Assembly: GCA_012934845.2 (NCBI GenBank) | Contig: WNNJ02002126.1 | Coordinates: 186,001 to 250,000, forward strand | Length of the DNA: 64,000 nucleotides | Source: Pomphorhynchus laevis | Taxonomy: Eukaryota > Acanthocephala > Palaeacanthocephala > Echinorhynchida > Pomphorhynchidae | Direction of reading: 5' to 3' | Shown here: positions 1 to 10,489 of the stretch, piece after piece | Position numbering within the stretch: the first letter of the stretch is position 1 | How the letters are laid out: the number at the start of each line of letters is the position of its first letter | Notes under the pieces: model-generated | The model's input: only the letters and a program-made list of their open reading frames with translations | Told to the model about the DNA's origin: nothing | Database searches by the model: none | Made by a program: the position numbers and the translations under genes

Positions 1-1600
1 AATTCTAATAACTTAATTGCATACAGTCATATGGTAAAAGCTAATTGTTAAAATATATTTATAAAACTATTTATATTTAATCATTTTTTATGGGTTTTAC
101 ATAAAGATAACACGTTACAAGTTTTATTTCAAGTCGCTAGATAAAACAGTTTATTGAAGAATCAATTAATCGAACGTACAAATCGATTTTGCCCTTTTGT
201 ATACTATCAAGATATTTTAAGGTTAGCAAACAATATTAGGCATTTCAAATCGAAAATAAGTCAATTAAATATGCTATAGTTGAAAGCTAAAATTCGGGGG
301 AAATCAAATATTGTTAAAGGGTTGAAGGTGAGGAAATACCGTAAAATTATAATAATGTTCAGGTCAAAAGTAAAATATATTATATTATTTGATGTTTGCC
401 AATCAATAAGGTAAAGTTTATATTATTTTAGACTTTACATGCCCAAACACTCTGCAACACATGAGTCACATAGCGCGCAGTACATTCTGCAAGTTCCGTT
501 GCTGATCATGCTGAACTTGTGAAGCTTACAAAATATAGCGGCTTAGATGGGTGGAAGTACAAGTTTGTTTTAATCGCAATCGAAACCCTGAGAGCAGTTA
601 GCATCAGTGCAGCGGCTTTTTGCAGCTTCTTGAAAAAAATTGGTTCGGTCGACCAGAGATAAACGGGCAATGAGTTTCCTTATGCAGCGAATTAGCGCAG
701 TGGTGCAATGAGGAAGCGCAGCTTGTTTTGCAGAGTCGGCAGGAGAAATATCGCTATATTTCTAATGAACTGTATTTATTTATTTTATTTGCAAAGTTAT
801 CGAATTTAATTGATTTATTCAAAATTTAGTGACGTTTTATAAAATAATGTAATGTAAAATTATCCAATGAAATTTGATAAAAGATAATAAGATTAATGAG
901 ATTAATAAGAATAATAAGATTAACCAGTTGAATACTTTTTAAATTAAAAATATAACTTGCGTCAACATGAGGCTTATCCAAGTTTAGAGAACTGTTCATT
1001 TGAAAGCTACGTAGACATTAAAATTTTAGCATAAATCCAAAGTACACCTAAAGAAAATACAATATATATTTGTAGCCAAATAATTTTACCTTGGTTTAGA
1101 AATAAATTGAACAAACAATCAAAACGTATGTTCTTTCTTCTCTATTATTAACAATCAAGATCACCAGCAATCTACAAGTTGAACGAAGATAAAATTATAT
1201 TAATATTGTAAGACTAATTGTTTCATGCCTAAACATAAAATAATATATATAATAAAGCATTGATAGTCTTACTATACAACACTTTATTCTAAAATGATAA
1301 TAAAAAGCGTTTTAAATATTAAAATAAAAGACAGATTTTAAAATACTCAAAATAGGACATTGAACATCATCAATAAGAATCACTTGGCAAAGTAATTGTG
1401 TGAAAAAATTCTTTCCAAGAATCGATCAAACAGATTAATCGATTGCTAAATATTTTTTAAAACTCGACGATTATTTAAAAACTAAATGTTAACTATAGAG
1501 CGTCGTACTATTAGTTAATCCAAAGTTATCTTGATTATACAATACAGGTTTAATTTCAGCATGAAACAAGTGATCTCAATATAGCCTTAACAGTTCTTTA
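1..1600. other. AT-rich stretch without a recognisable gene
   Basis: No long open frame and no family I recognise. Most of it is AT-rich. Around 440-770 the composition shifts to clearly more G and C, with several CAG/GCG-containing words. That island has no open frame of useful length and I cannot fold it into a tRNA. It could be a promoter region, a noncoding exon or a decayed repeat; nothing in the sequence decides between these. Confidence 0.5.
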
Positions 1601-1604
1601 ATGA

Positions 1605-2090
1605 TGCATTGAAATCGTCTTGTTGGTAGTCGATTGAATTTCATTTTGTCGAGATATTTCCAGACCTCATTGATTAACTTGTATTTTAGCTGGCTACAAA
1701 ACAGCTTCAGCCATCAGGTCGCATTACGACAGAAAGCATGCTGTTCGAAAGGAAGCAAGCTATTATGTAGCCAGCTAAAATACAAGTTAGTCGAAGGAGG
1801 TTCGGAAATATCTCAAAAAAATGAAATTCAACCGACTACCAACAAGACGATTTCAATCCATCATTTTAATCTGATAGAGGACCACATGTTCATCGTCAAT
1901 ATAGTGCATGCTGAGGGACGAAACAACGATAATACAGGGACGTCCACTGATGAGGCCCTCCCTGAGAGTTGTCTGGACAGCATGCTTTTTGTCGTAATGC
2001 GACCTGATAGCTGAAGCTATTATGTAGCCAGATAAAATACAAGTTAGTCGAAGAGGTCCGGAAATATCTCGACAAAATGAAGTTCTTTAA
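1605..2090. mobile_element. Foldback element with three copies of a ~105-bp arm
   Basis: One arm lies about 1,625-1,738, a reverse-complement copy about 1,753-1,865, and a second reverse-complement copy about 1,981-2,085. All share the words TTGTATTTTAGCTGGCTACA and GAGATATTTCC (or complements). The hammerhead-like motif at 1,906-1,985 lies between the second and third arms. No protein is encoded; the open frames here are accidental. I do not recognise the family. It behaves like a nonautonomous snapback element. The arm-to-arm match stops just past a GCATGCTG that also closes the RNA motif. Confidence 0.6.
1906..1985 (+). ncRNA. Hammerhead-ribozyme-like motif, non-canonical strand order (copy R1)
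   Basis: Closing helix GCATGCTG 1,906-1,913 with CAGCATGC 1,978-1,985. Hammerhead parts: GAAA 1,920-1,923, CTGATGA 1,947-1,953, cleavage-type triplet GTC 1,971-1,973. Helix I is TGGAC 1,974-1,978 with GTCCA 1,942-1,946. Helix II is CCCTC 1,956-1,960 with GAGGG 1,913-1,917, plus G1954-C1919 next to the core. Helix III is ACAAC 1,923-1,927 with GTTGT 1,968-1,972, extended across an internal loop by CAGGG/CCCTG. The 5'-3' order is GAAA strand, CUGANGA strand, cleavage strand, the reverse cyclic order of a normal hammerhead. Folding was done by eye; activity is unknown. Confidence 0.55.
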
Positions 2091-2364
2091 AGTTTGCAAC
2101 TCTCAGAATTGCAAAAAAGAAATACCAATAGCTAATATTCCAATAGCATAGAGTTAGATTAGTGTCTAGCGGTCATCCTCTGACCTAACATTAAATAATC
2201 AGGAAAACATATTTAAGCTATCATATATTTAAGCTATATTGTTATAAATAAACATACCAAGCTATCACACGATTCTGGTTGGATGAAAATTTATCTTAAA
2301 AGGATCGTGATTAATACATAATTTATTTACTGTGAACGACGTGGTCAAACGATCGCTTACATTA

Positions 2365-2915
2365 TTATTAAATGCAACAGCAGCAATAGAGCGTAGAGCT
2401 CGTACAGGCTGGGTACAGGGTTAAAAAAATATCAATGAAAATCCGATTGTTTTAAGTTAGTACATTCTTTAGATTTCTCTTGAAGGACAAAATACTGGAG
2501 GCCGAAACCACTTGACTTGGTAGCTTATTCCAGCTTTTCCACGTTCGGTTGACAATTGTGTTAAATCTTCTTCGTGGACGAATGTGGGTCTTTAACGTGA
2601 GGTGATGTCCCCTCAATCTGTTTGAATTTGGAAGTTCTAACAGTTTACGACAAGCATGTTCCCTCTGTCCTTTTTGAACATTAAGCGTTGTCCACACAAA
2701 CATTAAATCAGAGGACTTTAAAGATTTCTTCACTGTGGTCACACCAAGTGCGTGGAGTCGAAAAATGAATGAGAGCTTGCGTTGGATGGGTACAAGATGG
2801 GTGGCCTTGCCTAATATGGATTCGTACAGGTTCATCTCTGTCGTAGTTTGAGGGTGGAAGGCAGGTGTAGCGTATCTCATTAAAGATAAGACAACAGCAT
2901 TGTAAATTAACTTAA
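2365..2915 (-). mobile_element. LINE family A, 3' fragment
   Basis: The minus strand encodes about 142 residues almost identical to the C-terminus of the family A copy at 5.0-7.4 kb, ending in the same WKSWNKLPSQVV segment. The 3' UTR follows in the same order and ends in ATT/TAA repeats at about 2,361-2,370. Its 5' end breaks at about 2,915. This is a short 5'-truncated insertion, typical of target-primed reverse transcription. The open frame from 2,880 to 2,452 is intact in this piece but lacks all catalytic motifs. Confidence 0.9.
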
Positions 2916-5000
2916 AATATATAAAATTAACTTAACATATTCATTGAATGAGAAAAACTTGCTGTTGAAAGTAGAAATATGAATGTAGGTAAGAAAATAG
3001 TATAGTCTTAAGATGCAGCGATGCAGTAAGACCAAGAATTGATGAGTATCTGGAGAAATAAAACAGATTCATATGAGTGTCGAGATAAAGGAATGAGTAG
3101 GGAAAGGTCAATAGACAGAAGATGTATTCAAGACGAATAATTAATTTTGTAAAGAGAAAATTTGATTCAAAGCAAACGGAAATTAATAAGATTGAAGGTA
3201 TTAGGTCAGTAAAGTTTGGAGAAGTAAATTAAGATGCGGTCATCTATTTATAGAAGATGCGGTCAGATAAATGGGTTGGGGAGGCTGAGAAAATTATTGT
3301 TTATAAGGAGAGTTAATTTTGCAAAGACGAAAAGGAAAACAATATAAATGATAATTAATACGTTGGGATATATTGTGCCAGTAAAGTTTGAAGAATTGAA
3401 TAGAAATGCGGTCATCTTTCTGAAAAAATGCAGTCAAAGATAGTTAATTTTGTCAAGATAACAAGCATGACATAATAAACGATAATTGATATGTTAAACC
3501 AGTGAAATTTGTAAAAGTAACGATGAAGGCGGAATATAATACGAATTAAGGTGTTTAAGATACACTGGAGAGGAAAAGTTTTTTCGCTGAATACTTATCG
3601 ACAATACAGAAACAGTAGTCAATCATAGAGTAAAGTAGGCAGGAGATAAGAGTAAGGCATGTATGGAAATTTCTTAGTCTACAAATAAGTAAAAGGTATC
3701 TGAGGATTATGATGGAAGAGGGTACTTTATGACGAACAAAAAGAGTAAGATAAAGCCAATTAAAACACGAAAACAAAGAAAATTCATATTATAAACTACG
3801 AAAAGCGGTTTCGGATATTAAAGGAAAATTTTGTTTTTTAGGAAAGAAGAAAATTGATTTGGGTCAATAAGTGAAGGTGCAATCTAAAACGTTTAACTTC
3901 AAAAAATGAAATTGAAAAAATAAATCGTTAAGGCAAGATACAGGTTTGTGATATGGTCACTGTAGAGGACAAAAGTCAGAATATTATATGCAAGATACAG
4001 GTTAGCATGGCTACAAAGAATGATATGATCAGCATACTACATTATATGAAAATTATGGACGATTTTGAGGAAGGATAGGTAACAGAGTAGGATAATGAAA
4101 AAGGTAGACAAATTACGTATATAATACTGGTAAATAAAATGGCTATTGTGGATATACATCCACTTACAAATCCACAAAATTACAAATTTACAGTTTTATA
4201 ACAACAAATATGAAAACAAACAAAAAACAAAAGTATAATCAATGTCAATAGGTTGATGTTGATGTGTGTGAGGGTGTGGGACATTTAAGAATGTTTTAAT
4301 TGACTCAATTATTAAGGGAAAAACAGCGGATACTGTGTTTGAATGATGGAAAGGAGGCGGTTTAGCGGATGGCGGACGGCAGTTAATTCATGAGAAGAGA
4401 AGCGGTAATAAAATGGAAAAGCGGCCACAGTTTGAAAAAATGACGGACCACAGAAAATAAAAAATACCATGAACGAAGATTAATGGATGTGAGGCAGGAT
4501 CCAGTTAGTGTAAGAACGTGCAGATAAGAAGGCGAGCTTGAAGAAAAGAGTTAAAAAGTGATACAAAGGATACGGAATAGAATGCGGTTTTCCAATGTTG
4601 GGGGCTGGAGAGAAAGAAGAGATGATATATAGAAGAAATTAAAAGCGCAGAGGCAATAGTTCTTAGGAAATATATCTTAGGAAACAAAAGAATAAATATA
4701 AGAGAGTAACATGAGTTAAAATCAAGAAAGCTTCTGATACGGAAAAATTAGCGAATTAGGAGATTGCAAAATCGGGTTTAGCCGCGAACAAATGGATCGA
4801 GAGAAATATAATTGTGGAAGTGAACCCACAAGAAAGTGAGAAACTAACAATATGAAAAAGGTCGAATTAAGAAATACAGAGGAAAAATAGTCAGAGAAAA
4901 AATAATAACCAATTAGATACTGGACTTTGAATAGTTAAGATACAAACGAAGCGATAAAATATGCTTCGAGATGGAGAGAAGACAAATTGTAGAAGAGGCG
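2916..5000. other. Purine-rich degenerate region, possible old LINE relic on the minus strand
   Basis: About 2 kb with no convincing protein. The plus strand is rich in A and G, with loosely repeated phrases such as GATGCGGTCATCT (3,235 and 3,410). This resembles the antisense of the pyrimidine-rich coding strand of family D. A stretch near 4,150-4,240 (ACTTACAAATCCACAAAATT, then runs of CAAAAC) looks like a decayed family D 3' end, so an ancient minus-strand D copy is plausible. The short open frames at 3,555-3,776 and 4,505-4,687 are not supported as genes. Confidence 0.3.
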
Positions 5001-5004
5001 GAGA

Positions 5005-7385
5005 GATCATTGATAAGATAAGTTCAACGATCTCAATCTAACCCAGCATATTCACGAACCCACTAGAAGGAGGAAGCAATCATCTGCCATTTTAGACCTC
5101 TGCTTATCACGAGGGGAACCCACAATTGATGAAATCTCTCTCAGCCCCCTATTGGCCACAGTGATCATTGTGTCATTAGGCTGGCGCTTTCTGCCAGTCT
5201 CTTTAAAACAGCCCCCTCGGCAAAACCCGAATTGAATCCCTTCAAAGCGAATTTCGCAAGTATGACGCAAGCTATTCGAAACATTCAATGGCCTAATCCA
5301 TATGAAATTGGCATAGATCAGTGCTGGGAAAATTTCAAATCTACTTTGATCAATGCTCTAAATTACTTCTCCCCTTTAAAACGTCAGCGCACATCCCACA
5401 AAACTCCCATTTGGTTTGACTCGCAGATTAAACAAATGATTAAAACAAGAGACAACATTTACAAAAAATTCAAAGAACAGAATTGTTCTTGGACCGATTA
5501 CAAGGAATTACGAAATCAAGTTACGGCACTCAAACGTCAGAAACGCAGGTGCTTCGTTTCCAATCTTTGTCGATCATCAAAAAGATATCCCAGTAAATTG
5601 TTCAAACATATCAGCTCATTAAAATCGACTACGTCTGAGATTAACCCTATATTTATGGAAACCGGTGAGCTCACATCTGATGACAAAGCAATTGCCAATA
5701 TTTTCCTAGATCAATTCACGCTAGAGAGTCCTACCTGTCAGTATTGCCCCAGATTCTCCACTGCTCAATATCTGTGTTACGAATTTACTCCATTTAATAA
5801 ATTTGAGGTTCTTAACGAACTTCTAAAGCTACCACGATCAATTGCGGCAGGACCAGACAATATTCCTCCAATTCTTCTTCGGGAACTTGCACCAGTAATA
5901 TATGAACCTTTACACACCATATTCGATTTCTCCTTGTCAACAGGCTGTATACCATCAGATTGGAAATGTTCTATAATCCGACCTCTCTACAAAAAAGGCG
6001 ACCGTAATCTAGCAAGCAACTATCGGCCCATAAGACTTACCTGCGTTGCTTGTAAAGTGCTAGAGAAACTGCGTTTTAAACGAATCATCGGGCACCTAGA
6101 AGATAACCAAGTACTCTGCGACAACCAGCATGGTTTCCGCCCAGGAAGATCTACTGTCACAAACCTCATACTTGCGAGGAGTGATTGGACCAGATATGCC
6201 GAGGCTGGAGTTAGTGTTGATGTTTTGTTTTTCGACCTCAGCAAAGCATTTGATAGGATATACTATGATGTCCTCCTTATTACGCTGGAACAGTACGGCA
6301 TCAGAGGAACCCTCCTTAATTGGATTAACTCCTTCCTTAGAAATCGGAAGATTACTGTATTGGCTAATAAACAAATGTCAAAAACAAGAAATCCTGGACG
6401 CGGTGTTCCTCAGGGATCGGTACTCAGTCCATTGCTCTTCATTATTTACATCAACGAGCTTACTACAGCTATTTCGAGTCCATGTGGTTTATATGCCGAC
6501 GACTTGAAAATTTCGCGACCAATAATCGATAGCCGAGATCCAATGATACTCCAGAGAGACATTGATAATATTAAGGTATGGTGTAATCAACGGGGACTGG
6601 TATTAAACCCCGATAAGTCAAAACATATGCGCATCGGACATCTACACATCAATTCATCATATACCATTGACGGAAGAGAAATTGAAACAGTTCTCCAATT
6701 TCAAGACCTTGGAGTGATCGTAAATAGAAGCTTATCGACCATCCCACATACCAGTCACACAGTTGCTAAATGCCGACGAATTTTAGGACTTATTAGAAGG
6801 ACCATTGGCCAGCTTGACGCATCCAGTTTTAAGTTAATTTACAATGCTTATGTCTTATCTTTAATGAGATACGCTTCACCTGCCTGCCACCCTCAAACTA
6901 CGACAGAGATGAACCTGTACGAATCCATATTACGCAAGGCCACACATCTTGTACCCAGCCAACGCAAGCTCTCATTCATTTTTCGACTTCACGCACTTGG
7001 TGTGACCACAGTGAAGAAATCTTTAAAGTCATCTGATTTAATGTTTGTGTGGACAACGCTTAATGTTCAAAAAGGGCAGAGGGAACATGTTTGTCGCAAA
7101 CTGTTCGAACTTCGAAATTCAAACAGATTGAGGGGACATCACCTCACGTTAAAGACCCACATTCGTCCACGAAGAAGATTTAACACAATTGTCAACCGAA
7201 CGTGGAAAAGCTGGAATAAGCTACCAAGTCAAGTGGTTTCGGCCTCCAGTATTTTGTCCTTCAAGAGAAATCTGAAGAATGTACTAACTTAAAACAATCG
7301 GATTTTCATTGATATTTTTTTAACCCTGTACCCAGCCTGTACGAGCTCTACGCTCTTTTGCTGCTGTTGCATTTAATAATAATAA
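5005..7385 (+). mobile_element. LINE family A, 5'-truncated copy with long RT frame
   Basis: The copy begins inside the endonuclease domain (plus-strand translation FNDLNLTQ, then ILDLCLSRG), continues through a long RT frame and ends in a short 3' UTR plus AATAATAATAAG. The endonuclease remnant at 5,007-5,230 is split by a one-base frame change near 5,145; the downstream frame carries the GHSDH motif. The 3' 550 bp match the fragment at 2.4-2.9 kb. The endonuclease type, YADD box and WNxLP tail place it with CR1/jockey-type non-LTR elements. I cannot fix the clade by eye. Confidence 0.9.
5232..7292 (+). CDS. Reverse transcriptase domain of LINE family A
   Basis: A 686-residue frame copying element RNA into DNA at the nicked target. 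RT landmarks in order: NQHGFRPGRST; motif A FFDLSKAFD at about residue 335; motif B GVPQGSVLSPLLF; motif C GLYADDLKI at about residue 420; then LNPDKSKHM and a FQDLGV box. The C-terminal third ends with WKSWNKLPSQVV. The catalytic aspartates are all present, so this is the best-preserved RT in the window. The given start is TTG, not ATG. The frame is open upstream (about 5,142 onward, including GHSDHCVIRL), so the true protein was longer and began in a lost endonuclease domain. Without its 5' part this copy cannot be autonomous. Confidence 0.9.
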   Translation: MNPFKANFASMTQAIRNIQWPNPYEIGIDQCWENFKSTLINALNYFSPLKRQRTSHKTPIWFDSQIKQMIKTRDNIYKKFKEQNCSWTDYKELRNQVTALKRQKRRCFVSNLCRSSKRYPSKLFKHISSLKSTTSEINPIFMETGELTSDDKAIANIFLDQFTLESPTCQYCPRFSTAQYLCYEFTPFNKFEVLNELLKLPRSIAAGPDNIPPILLRELAPVIYEPLHTIFDFSLSTGCIPSDWKCSIIRPLYKKGDRNLASNYRPIRLTCVACKVLEKLRFKRIIGHLEDNQVLCDNQHGFRPGRSTVTNLILARSDWTRYAEAGVSVDVLFFDLSKAFDRIYYDVLLITLEQYGIRGTLLNWINSFLRNRKITVLANKQMSKTRNPGRGVPQGSVLSPLLFIIYINELTTAISSPCGLYADDLKISRPIIDSRDPMILQRDIDNIKVWCNQRGLVLNPDKSKHMRIGHLHINSSYTIDGREIETVLQFQDLGVIVNRSLSTIPHTSHTVAKCRRILGLIRRTIGQLDASSFKLIYNAYVLSLMRYASPACHPQTTTEMNLYESILRKATHLVPSQRKLSFIFRLHALGVTTVKKSLKSSDLMFVWTTLNVQKGQREHVCRKLFELRNSNRLRGHHLTLKTHIRPRRRFNTIVNRTWKSWNKLPSQVVSASSILSFKRNLKNVLT

Positions 7386-7548
7386 GATGAACAGAATAAT
7401 GAGAGTAAAGAAAAACATCATTTGCATATTGCGTGATGCAGAAATAATGATCACATGAAATGCTAGATAGATCGCAAAGAAAAAGATAAAAAAGAATTGG
7501 CTCGAACAGAGAACCTTGATGAACGCAACAGGAGAGAATAAAAGGGGA
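7386..7548 (-). mobile_element. Short, decayed RT relic resembling family D
   Basis: Between the tails of two LINE copies the minus strand reads like a damaged family D RT: a phrase related to LFSLLLGDLSSIS, then QYANDVFLYSH near 7,410-7,440, in broken frames. The length is only about 160 bp, so the assignment rests on order and word similarity alone. Confidence 0.35.
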
Positions 7549-8334
<786 letters not shown>

Positions 8335-8380
8335 TTGGTTGTATGCTAAACTGTCTTCCAGGATCACCCATGATTCGTTT

Positions 8381-8616
8381 ATATATTCCAAATTTTTCAA
8401 TAAACTGGTGGTTAAAAGATGACAACAATTTACAACGTTATTTTACTAGTTTCGTGTTTCACACGCTTTGTAAGAGTTTTAATAACCAAGACTTATTTTA
8501 ACGTTAAAATAAGTCTTGGTTATTAAAACTCTTACAAAGCGTGTGAAACTAGTAAAATAACGTTGTAAATTGTAGTCATCTTTTAACCAACAGTTTATTG
8601 AAAAATTTGGAATATA
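8381..8616. repeat. Near-perfect 235-bp palindrome
   Basis: Left arm 8,381-8,502 and right arm 8,503-8,616 meet at AACGTT with no spacer. Over about 110 bp the arms differ by only a few bases and small indels. No protein is coded. Such a zero-spacer palindrome is usually unstable, so it is probably recent. It could be a foldback element or an inverted duplication made during repair. Confidence 0.85.
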
Positions 8617-9002
8617 TATATACTAAATGGTGTTGCTTGATAGACTGGACTTCGATTCACGACTTTCAGTCACCATGTCACTTCTAGACGACCACTTCAG
8701 CATCGAAATGATGAGTACCCGGCAACACTCATCAGTAGAATGAGGTACACACTGGTCGTTTCGGTTGCCTGTGTGACATTGTGAATAAAGGCGTTTCCGA
8801 CACTTTGCTTAATTGTCTGAGGCTTACGCTCTTAACCAGATCGAATTGCTGTGCGGACCATCCTTAAACACTAGGCAGAGGTTGTTGCTGAATTGTCGCT
8901 GCACTCGTTGGATCTTAAATGGTACGGCAGGTATAATAGTAGTGCACGGATGTGCTGAGTAAACAACGGTCCAGGATTTCTTACAAAATACGGCATTTAT
9001 AC
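8617..9002 (-). mobile_element. Ribozyme-like repeat unit R2 (~390 bp)
   Basis: A noncoding unit lying between the palindrome and a (TA)n tract, with the hammerhead-like motif in its first third. It shares scattered words with units R3, R4 and the 34-kb array in the same order: ACTTCGATT upstream of the motif, TTTCCGACA and GGACCATCCTTAA downstream. It is diverged enough that homology shows mainly through RNA structure and word order. The orientation given is that of the RNA motif. I do not recognise a named family; size and tandem habit resemble retrozymes and the schistosome Sm-alpha repeat. Confidence 0.5.
8676..8778 (-). ncRNA. Hammerhead-like motif R2, non-canonical strand order
   Basis: Read on the minus strand. 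Plus-strand pairs: closing helix 8,676-8,681 with 8,773-8,778; helix I 8,683-8,686 with 8,736-8,739 (UAGA/UCUA); helix II 8,721-8,726 with 8,764-8,769 (GGCAAC/GUUGCC); helix III 8,688-8,694 with 8,753-8,759, then an outer helix 8,715-8,719 with 8,744-8,748. The core is CUGAUGA (8,735-8,729), GAAA (8,762-8,759) and GUC (8,689-8,687). Helix I and II sequences differ from the other copies but stay paired, which is compensatory change. Strand order matches R1. Confidence 0.55.
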
Positions 9003-9004
9003 TA

Positions 9005-9072
<68 letters not shown>
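9003..9072. repeat. (TA)n microsatellite
   Basis: About 70 bp of TA dinucleotides with one TT interruption near the left end, lying between units R2 and R3. Confidence 0.97.
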
Positions 9073-9075
<3 letters not shown>

Positions 9076-9410
9076 AGTAAGAGTTCAAATCGAGCATATT
9101 CTTCAGTCTGCAAACTTTCGTCACTCCTAGACGGTCATGTGATAGCCGGCAGCCATCGTCAGTAAGATGAACTATCACACGCCGTTTCGGCTGCCTCTGT
9201 GACATTGTGAAAATGCATTTCCGACATCTAGCTTAAATTGTTGGTGGCGTTAGCTCTTAAATCCAACAATTTGCAATGCAGACCATCATAAACAACCAGA
9301 GGATCAAACTTTCGGATGCTTGACTGTAAGAAACCGAGATTGAGTGGATCAATTCTTTCTATGTAATCATAAAAGTTTCGTTTGAATCGGTATTGCTCGA
9401 GAATTGCTAT
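9073..9410 (-). mobile_element. Ribozyme-like repeat unit R3 (~340-370 bp)
   Basis: A noncoding unit between two TA tracts. It carries the motif at 9,120-9,203 and, downstream on the plus strand, the shared words CATTTCCGACAT, TTAGCTCTTAAA and GCAGACCATCATAA in the same order as in R2. The right end runs into a short palindrome and then (AT)n. Confidence 0.5.
9120..9203 (-). ncRNA. Hammerhead-like motif R3, non-canonical strand order
   Basis: Read on the minus strand. Plus-strand pairs: closing helix 9,120-9,124 with 9,199-9,203; helix I 9,126-9,129 with 9,163-9,166 (one G-U); helix II 9,148-9,154 with 9,189-9,195, seven pairs; helix III 9,131-9,134 with 9,182-9,185, then 9,138-9,145 with 9,172-9,179. 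The core is CUGACGA (9,162-9,156; position 7 is variable in hammerheads), GAAA (9,188-9,185) and GUC (9,132-9,130). One unpaired U lies between CUGACGA and helix II, as in the Penelope hammerhead at 60.6 kb. Confidence 0.55.
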
Positions 9411-9443
9411 TCGCAATCTCGAGCAATACCGATTCAAACGAAA

Positions 9444-9448
<5 letters not shown>
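9372..9448. repeat. Palindrome next to (AT)n
   Basis: AAGTTTCGTTTGAATCGGTA and the bases after it, 9,372-9,407, are repeated in reverse complement at 9,413-9,448 around a short centre. The right arm runs straight into the AT tract. Confidence 0.9.

Positions 9449-9538
<90 letters not shown>
9449..9538. repeat. (AT)n microsatellite
   Basis: About 90 bp of uninterrupted AT repeats between the palindrome and unit R4. Overlapping Ile-Tyr open frames are artefacts. Confidence 0.97.
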
Positions 9539-9542
<4 letters not shown>

Positions 9543-10044
9543 ATTGCGAAAAATCGCTTGAAACTGTGGTCCAGGAGCCAAAGCTGGCTACGATTGATTT
9601 TTAATCCAAATTTGCTGCTAAATAACTGGACTTCGATCATCAGCTCCATCAGTCTAATGTATCACTCCGAGACGATCCTAGCCACCCAGCAGTCATCGTC
9701 AGTCGGATGAAGTGGTTAGGGTACGTTTCGACTGCTTTTGTGATAACTATAAAGACACCAGCAATTCCTCACGATGCTATACGAAGCTCAGGTGCAGAAG
9801 CGTTTTTACTGGCTTGTTGCGTGTGTGGACCTTCTAGTTATTCTTTATAAGGCACAAATGCGTATCCGTTGATTACGAGGGCACTGAATTTCTCACAGGA
9901 TTCCTGAAGGAATGCGTCATTTTATAAATTGTTATTGCGAAAAATCGCTTGAAACTGTGGTCCAGGAGCCAAAGCTGGCTACAATTGATTTTTAATCCAA
10001 ATTTGCTGCTAAATAACTGGACTTCGATCATCAGCTCCATCAGT
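9538..10044 (-). mobile_element. Ribozyme-like unit R4 (391 bp) plus truncated tandem copy
   Basis: Bases 9,538-9,653 recur at 9,929-10,044 with a single difference noticed, so the unit length is 391 bp and a second unit starts head to tail and breaks off before its ribozyme motif. Shared words with the 34-kb array include ACTGTGNTCC followed by GGAGC, and TTCGAT upstream of the motif. This direct repeat shows that these units do occur as tandem chains even outside the large array. No protein is coded. Confidence 0.65.
9660..9745 (-). ncRNA. Hammerhead-like motif R4, non-canonical strand order
   Basis: Read on the minus strand. Plus-strand pairs: closing helix 9,660-9,665 with 9,740-9,745; helix I 9,667-9,670 with 9,703-9,706 (UCGG/CCGA, a compensated change against UAGG/CCUA); helix II 9,688-9,694 with 9,730-9,736, seven pairs unlike the other copies; helix III 9,672-9,674 with 9,724-9,726, then 9,677-9,685 with 9,712-9,720 (one G-U). 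The core is CUGACGA (9,702-9,696), GAAA (9,729-9,726) and GUC (9,673-9,671). This copy gives the strongest covariation. Confidence 0.55.
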
Positions 10045-10470
10045 TCGACCCTTATTGTCTGCTTTCTCCGTACAGTGATGCTGACCCTTATTGTCTGCTT
10101 TCGACCCTTATTATCTGCTTTCTCCGTACATTGATGCTGATCGGATTTGAACTCAGGACGTCTGTATCGCGATTCAACGCTACATCCACTAGGCTGGCTG
10201 CTCCAGTGGTGTAGTTATACATTTCTGTATATTTCTTACACGTGGCAGCATGAAAAACAGTGATCCGGCTAGCGGATCACACACATCGGGTAGGTTTCTA
10301 ATAGATCGTTAGAATACGATCCCCTACCGAAAGAAATATACAGAAATGTATATCTACACCACTGGAGCAGCCAGCCTAGTGGATGTAGCGTTGAATTGTG
10401 ATACAGACGTCCTGTGTTCAAATCCGATCAGCATCAATGTACGGAGAAAGCATATAATAAGGGTTGAAAC
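10045..10470. repeat. Inverted pair of tRNA-like SINE segments around a structured spacer
   Basis: Arms about 10,105-10,245 and 10,335-10,470 are reverse complements (GGAGCAGCCAGCCTAGTGGA and its complement). Read outward, each arm has GCCTAGTGGATGTAG, which resembles an A box, and GTTCAAATCC, which resembles a B box about 45 bases later. That spacing fits a decayed tRNA-derived SINE head. The spacer holds two hairpins (GTGATCCG..CGGATCAC; GATCGT..ACGATC). The left part, 10,045-10,140, also contains a short direct repeat of a CCCTTATTNTCTGCTTTC phrase. I could not fold a full cloverleaf, so the tRNA origin is tentative. Confidence 0.45.
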
Positions 10471-10489
10471 GTGAAATGTAGGTCTGGGT

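Noticed and set aside
690-740. tRNA gene at about 690-740 (AGCGCAGTGGTGCAATGAGG resembles an A box)
   Set aside because: No B box or T-arm follows at a suitable distance and no cloverleaf forms.
1634-2099. Protein-coding genes of 126 and 67 residues in the foldback element
   Set aside because: They are translations of inverted copies of the same arm; the similar peptides come from the repeat, not from selection.
3555-4687. Small minus-strand genes at 3,555-3,776 and 4,505-4,687
   Set aside because: No recognisable domain; composition is that of the antisense of purine-rich decayed sequence.
10237-10345. A further hammerhead in the spacer of the tRNA-like inverted pair
   Set aside because: GAAA-like words and hairpins exist, but no CUGANGA could be placed with pairing helices.
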